64,000 nt of DNA from positions 141,345 through 205,344 of the forward strand of contig JBIQIY010000007.1 in the NCBI GenBank assembly GCA_044507775.1, read 5' to 3'. Positions 39,892-49,665 of this stretch are shown here, piece by piece; within the stretch, counting starts at the first letter, position 1, and each line of letters begins with the position of its first letter. A program made the position numbers and the translations under genes. The stretch comes from Chryseosolibacter sp044507775. Lineage in GTDB: Bacteria > Bacteroidota > Bacteroidia > Cytophagales > Cyclobacteriaceae. The notes under the pieces are model-generated. The model was given only the letters and a program-made list of their open reading frames with translations. It made no database searches and was not told the origin of the DNA.

Positions 39892-41019
39892 ATGAGATTG
39901 ACAAATTCATGGATGGTAGTGAGCGTATTATTGATTGCAGCGTGTGAGAGCAAGAAACCTTCAGAAAGCAGCGTGGCTGCACCGCGAGTCTTACCAGTGA
40001 CCAATGTACTTGTCAAAGATACGAACCTCTATCGCGAATATGTGGCTGATGTCCAGGCTGTGCAAAATGTGGAGCTTCGGGCGCGTGTACAGGGATTTCT
40101 GGAAAAAATTTATGTCGACGAAGGCGGCCAGGTGAAGAAAGGCCAGTTGCTCTTCAAGATCAACGACGAAGAATATCGCGCGGAACTTGCGAAAGCTACC
40201 GCGAATCTCGAAAGCGCCATTGCTGAGGCAAAGGCTGTTGAGCTGGAAGTTGACCGACTGAAAGTGATGGTCGACAAGAAAGTAATTTCCGAAACCGAGC
40301 TCAGTGTGGCCCGGGCGAAGCTCAAGGCCGTCGACGCGCGCATCGAGCAGGCACGCTGGGCGAAGTCGAATGCCGAGTTGAGACTCTCCTATACGAGCAT
40401 ACGCGCACCGTTTAACGGGATCATTGACCGCATTCCTTTTAAAGTTGGAAGTCTCATCGACCACGGAACGCTTCTCACTACCGTCTCGGACATTCATGAA
40501 GTCTTTGTGTACTTCAACGTCTCGGAAGGCGAATATCTCGAATACGTCAAAGCCACAGTAAAGGAAAGCCATGGCCGAAACAATCTCGTAACGCTTATGC
40601 TGGCGGACGGGACGCTTTATCCGTACGATGGCAGTGTTGAAACCATGGGCGGCGAATTCCAGGCCAGCACGGGCTCAATCTCATTCCGCGCGAGGTTCCC
40701 GAATCCGAATTCGATTCTGAAGCATGGCGCCACGGGCAAGATCCGCTTGTCGAGCACGGTGCAGGACGCCATCATGATCCCGCAGAAAGCTGCCTTTGAA
40801 ATCCAGGACAAAAATTTTGTCTTCGTTGTCGACTCGGCAAACCAGGTCCGAATGAGGAACTTCGTGCCGAAGACACGATTCTCACACTATTATATAGTCG
40901 AATCAGGACTGAAGTCCGGCGAGAAAATCGTCTTTGAAGGCATCCAGGAAATTCGCGACGGCATGCACATCATCCCCAAACCGGTTCCAATGGACAGCCT
41001 GATGATGGTGACATTGTAG
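39892..41019 (+). CDS. RND efflux periplasmic adaptor (MFP/HlyD family) lipoprotein
   Basis: 375 residues. Lipobox at Cys18 (LLIAAC), then the lipoyl half-motif ELRARVQGFLEKIYVDEGGQVKKG, alpha-hairpin (~95-150, e.g. NLESAIAEAKAVELEVDRLK), the second lipoyl half RAPFNGIIDRIPFKVGSLI and beta-barrel/membrane-proximal domains. AcrA/MexA type. It bridges the RND pump and the outer-membrane factor encoded next to it. First gene of the operon; the intergenic space to the pump (~65 bases) contains a 24-base palindrome but probably not a terminator. Confidence 0.94.
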   Translation: MRLTNSWMVVSVLLIAACESKKPSESSVAAPRVLPVTNVLVKDTNLYREYVADVQAVQNVELRARVQGFLEKIYVDEGGQVKKGQLLFKINDEEYRAELAKATANLESAIAEAKAVELEVDRLKVMVDKKVISETELSVARAKLKAVDARIEQARWAKSNAELRLSYTSIRAPFNGIIDRIPFKVGSLIDHGTLLTTVSDIHEVFVYFNVSEGEYLEYVKATVKESHGRNNLVTLMLADGTLYPYDGSVETMGGEFQASTGSISFRARFPNPNSILKHGATGKIRLSSTVQDAIMIPQKAAFEIQDKNFVFVVDSANQVRMRNFVPKTRFSHYYIVESGLKSGEKIVFEGIQEIRDGMHIIPKPVPMDSLMMVTL

Positions 41020-41041
41020 AGACAACGCATGCGTTGCCTCT
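41018..41041. repeat. 24-base palindrome between adaptor and pump genes
   Basis: A palindrome centred on GCATGC with arms AGAGACAACGCA and TGCGTTGCCTCT pairs at 11 of 12 positions. It overlaps the adaptor stop codon. No T-run follows; it may be a processing or stability hairpin within the operon. The AACGCATGCGTT core is a common intergenic palindrome. Confidence 0.6.
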
Positions 41042-41083
41042 ACCAGGTTCTAATTTTTTTCCGCACAAAATCGCAGTATTGTA

Positions 41084-44000
41084 ATGTTTGATATTTTTAT
41101 CAGAAGGCCCGTCCTTTCCCTCGTAATTTCACTGCTTATCGTGTTGTTGGGAGCGCTGTCATTTTTTTCGCTTCCCATCAGCCAATATCCTGACATCATT
41201 CCTCCTTCGGTTTCCGTGCGGGCAAAATACCGGGGAGCAAACGCCGAGGTGTGTGCAAAAACAGTAGCCACCCCGCTGGAAAAGGCAATCAACGGTGTAC
41301 CGGGCATGACGCATATGTCCTCAGTGTCGAGTAACAACGGTACCGTAGCCATCGAGGTAACGTTCGCCGTCGGGACAGATCCGGACCTTGCGGCGGTGAG
41401 CGTGCAGAACCGCGTCGCTACTATTATCGATGAGTTACCCGAAGAGGTCATCAAGAACGGTGTCATCACTGAAAAAGAAGTGAACAGCCTGCTGATGTAT
41501 GTAAATATCGTCAGCACCGATCCCAACCTCGACGAAAAATTTATCTACAACTTCGCGGATATCAACATCCTGCAAGATCTGAAGCGGATCGACGGTGTAG
41601 GCTATTCCGAGATCGTCAGCGAAAAAGACTACTGCATGCGCGTGTGGCTGAAACCCGACAGGATGACGTCCTACAAAATATCAACGGACGAGATCCTGGA
41701 AGCAATTCAAGCCCAAAACGTCGAAGCCGCGCCGGGAAAAGCGGGTGAAAGTTCCGACAAAACACCGCAGGCCCTTCAGTACGTGTTGCTTTACACTGGA
41801 AAATTCAATACCCCGGAACAATACAAAGACCTCGTCCTGCGCGCGGATGCCGACGGTTCCATCCTCCGGCTCGGCGACGTTGCTGACGTTGAATTCAGCG
41901 CACTGGGTTTCGGCAGGATCTCCAAGAACAACGGCACGCCTGCAGCCTCCATCCTCATCAACCAACGCCCGGGGTCCAACGCGCGTGATGTCATCCAGCG
42001 GATCAAGAAAAGAATGGAGGAAATCAGCGAAACGAGTTTCCCTCCGGGGATGACTTATAACTACACCTATGATGTCTCGCGCTTCCTTGATGCTTCCATC
42101 TCGGAAGTTGTGCGCACCCTCCTGGAAGCGATCATTCTCGTTTCGCTTGTCGTGTTCATCTTCCTCCAGGACTTCCGGTCAACGGTTATCCCCGCGCTGG
42201 CAATACCGGTGGCATTAATCGGTTCCTTGTTCTTCATGCAGGCGATGGGATTTTCCATCAACCTGCTTACACTTTTTGCGCTCGTCCTGGCCATTGGAAT
42301 TGTGGTCGACAATGCCATTGTAGTTGTGGAGGCCGTCCACGCCAAGATGGAAGAAGAAAACCTTCCACCCCGAGAGGCCACCTTTGCGGCTATGAAGGAG
42401 ATCGGCAGCGCTATTATAGCGATTACGCTGGTGATGTCGGCCGTATTTGTGCCGGTCGCATTTTTGTCGGGGCCGGTCGGCGTCTTTTACAGGCAATTCT
42501 CACTTACGCTCGCGATCGCCATCGTGATATCCGGAGTGAACGCCCTCACGCTAACTCCCGCACTATGCGCAATTCTCCTTCGCAGCAATCATCACCGGGA
42601 GAAAAAAGCAACCGGCATTCAACGTTTTTTCAACGGTTTCAACAAAGGGTATGACAGACTGGCGGGAGGATACCGCAAACTCATCGGTGCTATGGCCGGC
42701 CGAAGGAGCATCACCGTAGCCTTGCTCGTCATATTTTTTGCCGCCACCTATGGAGTCAATACCATGCTACCGACCGGGTTCATTCCGAATGAAGATCAGG
42801 GCGTCGTATACATCAATGTGACCGCTCCGTCCGGCGCGACCGTCGAACGCACGGAGGCCGTACTCGACGAGATTCAGGAAGTAACCTCCGACATGAAAAT
42901 GGTGGAAGCAGTGTCGACTCTCGCGGGCTATAGCCTGGTAAACGGCGTTTCCGGCGCGTCGTTCGGCATGGGTATCGTCAACCTCACTCCCTGGGATGAC
43001 CGCAGCCAATCCGTGAACGACATCATCGACATCCTGGAACAGCGCACACGGCACATCAGCGACGCGAGCATCGAATTCTTTTCCCCTCCGACGGTCCCCG
43101 GCTTTGGAAACTCGAGCGGCTTCGAGTTGCGCGTGCTCGACAAGACCGGACGCGGCGACCTTCGCGAACTCGAAGAAGTAACGAAAGATTTCATCGCTGC
43201 CCTGGAAGAGAGTCCCGCGATCGACAAAGGCCATACGAACTACGATCCGAATTTTCCGCAATATCTGATTCATGTCGACCAGGATATGGCTGGGAAAAAA
43301 GGCGTGACGATTGAACAGGCCATGAACACGCTTCAGACACTCATGGGCGGAAACTACGCGTCAAACTTTGTGCGCTTCGGGCAGATGTATCGCGTGATGG
43401 TGCAGGCAGCGCCGCAATACCGCGCCAAACCCGAGGATCTTCTCCATCTCTATGTGAGAAACAAGGACGGTGAGATGGTTCCATTCTCGACCTTCATCCG
43501 CATGGAGCGTGTTTACGGTCCTGAGCAGCTTACGCGCTACAACATGTACAACTGCGCGCGCGTCAATGGAACTGTTGCCAGAGGGTTCAGCAGTGGCGAC
43601 GCAATCAGCGCCATCAAGGAGATCGCGAGTGAAAAGCTTCCACGCGGCTATGGCTTTGACTGGGCCGGCATGACCCGCGAAGAAGTAAAATCCGGAGACC
43701 AGGCGATTTATATCTTCCTCATCTCACTCATATTCGTTTACCTTCTCCTGGCGGCGCAGTACGAGAGCTTTCTGCTGCCATTGCCCGTGATCCTGTCGTT
43801 GCCCGCGGGCATATTCGGATCCTTCCTTGCGCTGAAGCTCTTTGGACTTCAGAACAACATCTACGCTCAGGTGGCGCTCATCATGCTCATCGGGTTGCTG
43901 GGCAAGAATGCCATCCTCATTATAGAATTCGCCGTTCAAAGGCGGGCCGAAGGAATTTCCGTGTTGAAGGCAGCGGTTGAAGGATCCGTCTCGCGATTGC

Positions 44001-44260
44001 GCCCGATCCTTATGACGTCCTTCGCATTCATCGCAGGCCTGATACCGCTGTGTATCGCCACTGGTGCCGGCGCCATGGGGAACCGTTCTATCGGAACTGC
44101 CGCGGCCGGAGGCATGCTGATCGGAACCGTCTTTGGCTTGTTCGTCATCCCCGGACTCTATGTGCTCTTCGCAAGTATCACAGCGGGAAATAAAAAAGAA
44201 AACAAGGCGGGGAATATGCAGGTTGTCGAAGTCGCAATACCCGTGGACCGGGATAACTAG
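41084..44260 (+). CDS. RND multidrug efflux pump, HAE1 (AcrB/MexB) family
   Basis: 1058 residues, the usual HAE1 length, with 12 membrane helices and two large periplasmic loops. Proton-relay residues: Asp409 is kept but the adjacent Asp of AcrB (Asp408) is Asn410 here (IVVDNAIVVVE); Lys941 (LLGKNAILIIEFA) is present. The N-terminus MFDIFIRRPVLSLVISLL and the GFIPNEDQG and TGFIPNEDQ-style porter motifs match AcrB. It should export hydrophobic drugs, bile-like or other amphiphiles by proton motive force with the neighbouring adaptor and outer-membrane factor. The DN pair is seen in many Bacteroidota homologues. Confidence 0.96.
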   Translation: MFDIFIRRPVLSLVISLLIVLLGALSFFSLPISQYPDIIPPSVSVRAKYRGANAEVCAKTVATPLEKAINGVPGMTHMSSVSSNNGTVAIEVTFAVGTDPDLAAVSVQNRVATIIDELPEEVIKNGVITEKEVNSLLMYVNIVSTDPNLDEKFIYNFADINILQDLKRIDGVGYSEIVSEKDYCMRVWLKPDRMTSYKISTDEILEAIQAQNVEAAPGKAGESSDKTPQALQYVLLYTGKFNTPEQYKDLVLRADADGSILRLGDVADVEFSALGFGRISKNNGTPAASILINQRPGSNARDVIQRIKKRMEEISETSFPPGMTYNYTYDVSRFLDASISEVVRTLLEAIILVSLVVFIFLQDFRSTVIPALAIPVALIGSLFFMQAMGFSINLLTLFALVLAIGIVVDNAIVVVEAVHAKMEEENLPPREATFAAMKEIGSAIIAITLVMSAVFVPVAFLSGPVGVFYRQFSLTLAIAIVISGVNALTLTPALCAILLRSNHHREKKATGIQRFFNGFNKGYDRLAGGYRKLIGAMAGRRSITVALLVIFFAATYGVNTMLPTGFIPNEDQGVVYINVTAPSGATVERTEAVLDEIQEVTSDMKMVEAVSTLAGYSLVNGVSGASFGMGIVNLTPWDDRSQSVNDIIDILEQRTRHISDASIEFFSPPTVPGFGNSSGFELRVLDKTGRGDLRELEEVTKDFIAALEESPAIDKGHTNYDPNFPQYLIHVDQDMAGKKGVTIEQAMNTLQTLMGGNYASNFVRFGQMYRVMVQAAPQYRAKPEDLLHLYVRNKDGEMVPFSTFIRMERVYGPEQLTRYNMYNCARVNGTVARGFSSGDAISAIKEIASEKLPRGYGFDWAGMTREEVKSGDQAIYIFLISLIFVYLLLAAQYESFLLPLPVILSLPAGIFGSFLALKLFGLQNNIYAQVALIMLIGLLGKNAILIIEFAVQRRAEGISVLKAAVEGSVSRLRPILMTSFAFIAGLIPLCIATGAGAMGNRSIGTAAAGGMLIGTVFGLFVIPGLYVLFASITAGNKKENKAGNMQVVEVAIPVDRDN

Positions 44261-44285
44261 TCGTTTTAAAAAATCATCAGCCGAA

Positions 44286-45707
44286 ATGTTGAGAACAAAT
44301 TTCCAGAGTAGCGCCCTAGCTTTTTTTGTCGTCGTCGTGCTGGTAAGCAGTTGCAAGATTGCCGAGCCGCCCTCTTTGCCAGGAGCGCCGAAGCTGCCGC
44401 AGACCTACATCGGCGATGTCGACACTGCCACCGACGCGAGTATACGATGGCAGGAGTTTTTCACAGACCCCCTGCTCGTGGATCTGATCGAAATCGGTCT
44501 GCGCAATAACTTCGACCTTCTGACAGCGGTACAGCGAGTCGAGATGGCCCGTGCCAATTATCACATGAGGGCGGGGGCGCTGCTGCCTTCCATCAACGTG
44601 GCAGCTACTGCCGATGTCGGGAGCGTCAACAAGAACATGGTAGCAGAAGGCGCCCGGGCGACCGGCATGAATACTTTCAACGAAGAGTATTTCTTTGGCC
44701 TGCAAACCAGCTGGGAAGCCGACCTGTGGGGAAAGTTGAAGAATCAAAGGAAGGCAGCTCACGCGCGCTTCCTCGCATCGGAAAGGGCAAGGCACCTGGT
44801 GACGACGGCTGTCGTTGCAGAGATCGCGCGACTCTACTACGAACTGCTGGCGGTCGACAACGAACTGGAGGTGGTGCGCAAGAACATTGATTTTCAAGAG
44901 ATCGCGCTCGAGATCATCAACATCCAGAAGATCGGAGGAAGAGCCACGGAACTCGCCGTGCAGCAGTTTACAGCGCAGCTGTTGAGCACAAAGGCCCTGG
45001 AAAAAGAAAAAGAGCAACACGTCATCGAGTTGGAAACCCAGATCAATCTGCTGATGGGCCGGTATCCACAGCCGATTGTCCGGAAGAAAGATATCAGTGA
45101 GCTCGCGCTTCCCCCTACCATTCGCGAAGGCGTTCCATCGGCGTTGTTGTTGAACCGACCTGATATTCAGGAGGCGGAGCTGCAGCTGGTTGCAGCAGAA
45201 GCGGATCTGCAGGCCGCAAGAGCTGCGTTCCTGCCGTCGATCCGCATTTATCCTTACGCCGGATTTAACGCCCTCAACGCTTCGGCGCTCTTTCAAACAC
45301 CCGAATCACTCGCGGCGGGTTTGTTGGGTGGCATTACCGCGCCGATCTTTAACCAGAAAAGAATTCGGTCGCAGTTCAAGCGGACGGTTGCCGAGCGCGC
45401 TTCGGCATACTATGCATACCAGAAAAGCATCATCACAGGCTACGGCGAGGTTGTGAACAACATCCGGGGGATTGATAATCTCGAGGAAATGTACGCGCTG
45501 AAAGAACAGGAAGTCGAAGTATTGCTGAACGCAGTGTCGACCTCCAATGTGCTGTTTACTTCCGGCTACGCAACCTACCTCGAAGTGATCACAGCTCAGA
45601 AGAGCGTGCTCGTCGCCGAGCTGGAACTCGCCAACATCAAAAAAGGCATTTTCCATTCCGTTATCGGATTGTATCAGGCGTTAGGCGGTGGATGGAGCTG
45701 GAAGTAG
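44286..45707 (+). CDS. RND outer-membrane factor (OprM/NodT-like) lipoprotein
   Basis: 473 residues from ATG 44286; the frame opens at 44133 within the pump gene but the lipoprotein signal (ALAFFVVVVLVSSC, lipid Cys23) settles the start. Two OEP repeats are visible, each a long helical hairpin with a beta segment: LQTSWEADLWGKLKNQRKA in the first, LLGGITAPIFNQKRIRSQFK in the second, with NRPDIQEAELQLVAAEADL between. It forms the trimeric channel for the pump. Starts 25 bases after the pump stop, third gene of the operon. Confidence 0.95.
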   Translation: MLRTNFQSSALAFFVVVVLVSSCKIAEPPSLPGAPKLPQTYIGDVDTATDASIRWQEFFTDPLLVDLIEIGLRNNFDLLTAVQRVEMARANYHMRAGALLPSINVAATADVGSVNKNMVAEGARATGMNTFNEEYFFGLQTSWEADLWGKLKNQRKAAHARFLASERARHLVTTAVVAEIARLYYELLAVDNELEVVRKNIDFQEIALEIINIQKIGGRATELAVQQFTAQLLSTKALEKEKEQHVIELETQINLLMGRYPQPIVRKKDISELALPPTIREGVPSALLLNRPDIQEAELQLVAAEADLQAARAAFLPSIRIYPYAGFNALNASALFQTPESLAAGLLGGITAPIFNQKRIRSQFKRTVAERASAYYAYQKSIITGYGEVVNNIRGIDNLEEMYALKEQEVEVLLNAVSTSNVLFTSGYATYLEVITAQKSVLVAELELANIKKGIFHSVIGLYQALGGGWSWK

Positions 45708-45813
45708 AATGAAATTCCCTTCCGGTCGATAAAGGGCGGTCCCGTGATGCAACCGTTTGAAATACCATTTTTCGCCCGGGAATGCTGTTTTCAGGTCCGA
45801 TGCTCAGACCGGA

Positions 45814-45844
45814 TTTTCGTTCTGCTATATTAGTCTTATTTTCG
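45814..45844 (+). promoter_or_regulatory. Possible cysS promoter
   Basis: TTTT (45814-45817) and TATTTTCG (45837-45844) are 19 bases apart, each one base off the Bacteroidota consensus. The -7 element ends only 13 bases before the ATG, so the leader would be very short; the call is weak. Confidence 0.3.
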
Positions 45845-45857
45845 CCGTCTCGATTCT

Positions 45858-47366
45858 ATGGCGCAATACGATCAATACCCGGTGTTTATCAGTAATTCCC
45901 TGACGGGAAAGAAGGAAAAGTTCGAACCGATCCACCCGGGCCAGGTGGGCATCTACGTCTGTGGACCCACAGTCTACAATAAAGTTCACCTCGGCAACGT
46001 GCGCACATTCCTCACGTTCGATATCGTGACACGTTATCTGCGATACCTCGGCTACCGCGTGCGTTATGTGCGGAATATCACAGATGTGGGTCACCTGGAA
46101 AGCGACGCCGACGAGGGGGAAGACAAGATCGCCAAGAAGGCCCGCCTCGAGCGCCTGGAACCGATGGAGGTCGTAAAACAATACACGGAGGATTTCCACG
46201 AGGTTATGCGACAGTTCCAGATACTTCCCCCGAGCATCGAACCTTCCGCGACGGGGCACATCGTCGAACAGATCGAAATAACGGAACGCCTACTGGAAAA
46301 AGGCTACGCATACGAAGTGAACGGGTCCGTATATTTCGACGTAAAGAAATACAATCAGAAATATCCTTACGGGATTCTTTCCGGCCGAAAGATCGAGGAA
46401 CTGATGGAAAGCGGGCGCGAGCTCGACAGCCAGGATGAGAAACGCGAGAAGATCGATTTTGCGCTCTGGAAAAAAGCGTCCCCTGCTCACATCATGCGGT
46501 GGCCTTCCCCCTGGGGTGATGGATTCCCGGGCTGGCACATCGAATGCACCGTGATGAGCACCAAATACCTCGGCGACACGTTCGACATCCACGGTGGCGG
46601 AATGGACCTCAAGTTTCCTCACCACGAATGCGAGATTGCCCAGGCCACGGGCGCCAATGGCAAAGCGCCGGTGAAATACTGGATGCACTCGAACATGCTC
46701 ACGGTGAACGGACAGAAGATGAGCAAGTCACTCGGGAATTCTTTTCTTCCCCGCGAGTTGTTCACCGGAGATCATCCATTACTCGACAAAGGCTACACAC
46801 CGTGCACGGTGCGCTTTTTCATGCTGCAGTCGCACTACTCCAGCACACTCGATTTTTCGAATGAGGCACTTCAGGCAGCAGAGAAAGGATATCGCAAGCT
46901 TCACCTCGCTTTGAAGACCGTGAAAACGCTGGAACCTGCGCCAGCGAAAGAAGTCAATGCTGACAAAACGCAGGAACTGCAAAAACTCATCGACGACTGC
47001 TTCGTCAACATGAGCGACGACTTCAACACCGCGAAGGCGCTGGCAGTGCTGTTTGAGATGTCCTCGCGGATCAACGACTTCAAATCGGGAAATGCATCCC
47101 TTGACGAAATCGACGCGGAAACTTTCGCGCGCTTTAAAACAACCTACATTGAATTCATGGAGGAGGTTTTGGGATTAAAGGACGATGCGTCGCAGGACGA
47201 AAAACTGCTCGACAGTGTTCTCAAAGTGCTCATCGACCTGCGCAAAAAGGCCCGTGAAGACCGCAACTATGCGCTGTCCGACAAGATCCGCGATGACCTC
47301 AAGCGCGTCGGCGTGCAACTGAAGGATGGGAAAGAAGGGGAAATGAGCTACGAGATTGAAACGTGA
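45858..47366 (+). CDS. cysS: Cysteine-tRNA ligase
   Basis: 502 residues, class I synthetase. Zn-binding Cys35 in YVCGPTVYN, HIGH-type motif HLGN (44-47), Zn-ligand segments WHIECTVMS and FPHHECEIAQ, KMSKS at 287-291, then the anticodon-binding helical bundle and a C-terminal domain ending LKDGKEGEMSYEIET. All catalytic landmarks are intact. It charges tRNA-Cys in the cytosol. The stop codon lies at the beginning of a heptamer repeat array, and yidD follows 90 bases downstream. Confidence 0.97.
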   Translation: MAQYDQYPVFISNSLTGKKEKFEPIHPGQVGIYVCGPTVYNKVHLGNVRTFLTFDIVTRYLRYLGYRVRYVRNITDVGHLESDADEGEDKIAKKARLERLEPMEVVKQYTEDFHEVMRQFQILPPSIEPSATGHIVEQIEITERLLEKGYAYEVNGSVYFDVKKYNQKYPYGILSGRKIEELMESGRELDSQDEKREKIDFALWKKASPAHIMRWPSPWGDGFPGWHIECTVMSTKYLGDTFDIHGGGMDLKFPHHECEIAQATGANGKAPVKYWMHSNMLTVNGQKMSKSLGNSFLPRELFTGDHPLLDKGYTPCTVRFFMLQSHYSSTLDFSNEALQAAEKGYRKLHLALKTVKTLEPAPAKEVNADKTQELQKLIDDCFVNMSDDFNTAKALAVLFEMSSRINDFKSGNASLDEIDAETFARFKTTYIEFMEEVLGLKDDASQDEKLLDSVLKVLIDLRKKAREDRNYALSDKIRDDLKRVGVQLKDGKEGEMSYEIET

Positions 47367-47450
47367 GACGTCAGACGTGAGACGTGAGACGTCAGACGTG
47401 AGTCGCTGGGACCTACTCACCACTCACTACTCACCACTCACTACTCACGA
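47366..47450. repeat. Two opposed heptamer arrays between cysS and yidD
   Basis: GAGACGT/CAGACGT heptamers (~47366-47405) are followed by CTCACCA/CTCACTA heptamers (~47417-47449), the reverse complement of the GTGAGTA family found at 53405 and 54264. The left and right arrays could pair loosely through GTGAG/CTCAC. Confidence 0.8.
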
Positions 47451-47456
47451 TAAACC

Positions 47457-47687
47457 ATGCGCAAACTATTGACCAAAATATTCATCCTGCCTATTCGTTT
47501 ATATCAGCTGACGATATCACCGATGCTGGGAACGCACTGCCGCCATACGCCGTCATGTTCGCAGTATGCAATAGAGGCGATTGCAGAATGGGGGCCGATC
47601 AAAGGCATTTGGCTCGGCATAAAACGCATCGCCCGATGCCATCCCTGGGGTACCAGCGGCTATGATCCCGTGCCGAAAAAAAAGTAA
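47457..47687 (+). CDS. yidD: Membrane protein insertion efficiency factor YidD
   Basis: 76 residues, typical of the family (70-90). N-terminal amphipathic helix MRKLLTKIFILPIRLYQLTI, then SPMLGTHCRHTPSCSQYAIEA with three conserved Cys, WLGIKRIARCHPWG and the YDPVP terminus. YidD is a peripheral inner-membrane protein that aids YidC-dependent insertion; it is normally near yidC/rnpA, which are absent here. A short heptamer-type TGGTCAC repeat (47737-47754) follows. Confidence 0.93.
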   Translation: MRKLLTKIFILPIRLYQLTISPMLGTHCRHTPSCSQYAIEAIAEWGPIKGIWLGIKRIARCHPWGTSGYDPVPKKK

Positions 47688-47870
47688 ATCCCGGATAGTA
47701 CGCAGGACGATCTGCCACCGGCCACGGATAAAGACCACTGGTCACTGGTCATTGGCGACCGTATAACGATTTCAAACGATGCCGTAAAAATTCTTCCGGA
47801 GATTGCAATCGATTCCTGTGATGTTTAGGACAGATCATGTACATTTAACCGAATCTATATCCTACTTTTT

Positions 47871-49619
47871 ATGCCTGAATTTCAAATCAAGAAAAGTCAA
47901 AAAAACTATGACGTCTGTATCGTCGGGTCCGGCGCGGGCGGCGGAATGGCTGCTTACACGCTCGCGAATGCTGGCGTCAAGGTAGTCCTGCTTGAGGCAG
48001 GCCCGATGTACGATCCAAAGAAAAATGTAACTCAATTAAAATGGCCTTATGATTCCCCTCGTCGCGGCGCCAGCACACCCCTGCGAAACTTCGGCGACTT
48101 TGACGCGGCATATGGCGGATGGGACATCGATGGAGAACCCTACACGCATAAAAACGGCACGGAATTCGACTGGTTCCGTTCTCGTATGCTGGGAGGAAGA
48201 ACCAACCACTGGGGTCGCATTTCCTTGCGATTCAGCCAAAAAGATTTCAAGCACAAAAGCATTGACGGGCTCGGCGAAGACTGGCCTATCGGATATAACG
48301 ATGTAAAACCTTATTACGATAAGGTTGATCAGTTGATCGGCGTCTTCGGCTCGATTGAGAATATGCCTGACGAACCGGATGGAATTTTTCTTCCCCCGCC
48401 CAAACCGCGCCTGATAGATCTTATTTTCAAGCAGGCAGGGGGCAAGCTTGGAGTCCCGGTCATTCCTTCGCGTCTGTCCATCCTTACGAAAGCGCTTCCC
48501 AACAATAGCAAGCGCGGCTCATGTTTCTTTTGCGCACAGTGTAACCGCGGGTGCACGGTGTATGCCGACTTTTCCTCATCCTCCGTGCTGATGAATCCGG
48601 CGATCGAGACCGGAAACGTCGACGTCATTCCCAATGCTATGGCCCGGGAAGTGATGACCGATGAACGCGGCCTCGCTACCGGCGTTTCATACGTCAACAA
48701 GGATGACATGCAGGAATACGTCGTTAACGCAAAGGTCGTCGTGCTGGCTGCCAGCTCGTGCGAGTCGGCGCGGTTACTCCTCAACTCAAAGTCTACCCGC
48801 CATCCGAACGGTCTCGCCAACTCGAGCAATGTGGTCGGAAAATACCTCCATGACTCTACCGGAGCGTCGATGGGTGGAATACTTCCTAAACTCCTCGGAC
48901 GCAAGCGCTTCAACGAAGACGGTGTCGGTGGAATGCACGTTTATACACCGTGGTGGCTCGACAATAAAAAGCTCGATTTTCCGCGCGGCTATCACATTGA
49001 ATTCGGCGGCGGAATGGGGATGCCCGGATACGGCTTCGGATTTGGCATGCAGAATATGAACGGCAAGTTCGGTGGACGCGACGGAAAGAAAGAGGCAGGC
49101 GGCTACGGTGCTTCGCTCAAGGATGACTACCGCTATTACTACGGCGCCACCTTCGGAATGTCCGGTCGCGGTGAAGCAATCGCACGCGAAGACAACTACT
49201 GCGAAATCGACCCGAATACTGTCGATAAGTTTGGTATACCGGTTTTGCGGTTCAACTACACGTGGAGCGACTACGAAATCAAGCAGGCCAAGCACATGAA
49301 GGAAACGTTCGCGGAACTCATCCACGCCATGGGCGGAGTCGTGACCTCCGGCGGCAACGATGGTCCCGAAAACAACTACGGCCTTCTTGCACCCGGTAGA
49401 ATCATTCACGAGGTGGGTACGACCCGCATGGGCGACGATCCGAAAAAATCTGCGGTAAACAAGTACAACCAGGCGCACGACTGCAAAAACCTGTTCGTCG
49501 TGGACGGCGGGCCGTTCGTATCGCAAGCGGATAAGAACCCAACCTGGACTATTCTCGCGCTCTCCATGCGCGCTTCAGAATATATCATCGACGAAATGAA
49601 AAAACAGAACCTGGCTTAA
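47871..49619 (+). CDS. GMC-family FAD oxidoreductase
   Basis: 582 residues. N-terminal FAD motif YDVCIVGSGAGGGMAAYTLA followed by VVLLEAGP, the middle GRTNHWGRISLRFS segment, a four-Cys insertion (SCFFCAQCNRGC) that may bind an Fe-S cluster or stabilise the fold, and the C-terminal GMC domain with HEVGTTRMGDDP and KNPTWTILALS. No signal peptide is visible. The next gene encodes a gluconate 2-dehydrogenase subunit 3-like protein; such pairs form membrane-linked dehydrogenases for sugars or polyols, including glycoside 3-dehydrogenases. The two Gfo/Idh/MocA genes downstream support a sugar substrate, but none is proven. Confidence 0.92.
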   Translation: MPEFQIKKSQKNYDVCIVGSGAGGGMAAYTLANAGVKVVLLEAGPMYDPKKNVTQLKWPYDSPRRGASTPLRNFGDFDAAYGGWDIDGEPYTHKNGTEFDWFRSRMLGGRTNHWGRISLRFSQKDFKHKSIDGLGEDWPIGYNDVKPYYDKVDQLIGVFGSIENMPDEPDGIFLPPPKPRLIDLIFKQAGGKLGVPVIPSRLSILTKALPNNSKRGSCFFCAQCNRGCTVYADFSSSSVLMNPAIETGNVDVIPNAMAREVMTDERGLATGVSYVNKDDMQEYVVNAKVVVLAASSCESARLLLNSKSTRHPNGLANSSNVVGKYLHDSTGASMGGILPKLLGRKRFNEDGVGGMHVYTPWWLDNKKLDFPRGYHIEFGGGMGMPGYGFGFGMQNMNGKFGGRDGKKEAGGYGASLKDDYRYYYGATFGMSGRGEAIAREDNYCEIDPNTVDKFGIPVLRFNYTWSDYEIKQAKHMKETFAELIHAMGGVVTSGGNDGPENNYGLLAPGRIIHEVGTTRMGDDPKKSAVNKYNQAHDCKNLFVVDGGPFVSQADKNPTWTILALSMRASEYIIDEMKKQNLA

Positions 49620-49665
49620 TTCGAGATCGGGATGATCTCGAACCTTAAATCTTAAATCTGAAAGT

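Noticed and set aside
46290..46688. Long reverse frames inside cysS and similar antisense frames in ccoN, the RND pump, BNR, GMC and TrhO genes
   Set aside because: They are shadows caused by codon bias at moderately high GC; none has a start context or domain of its own.
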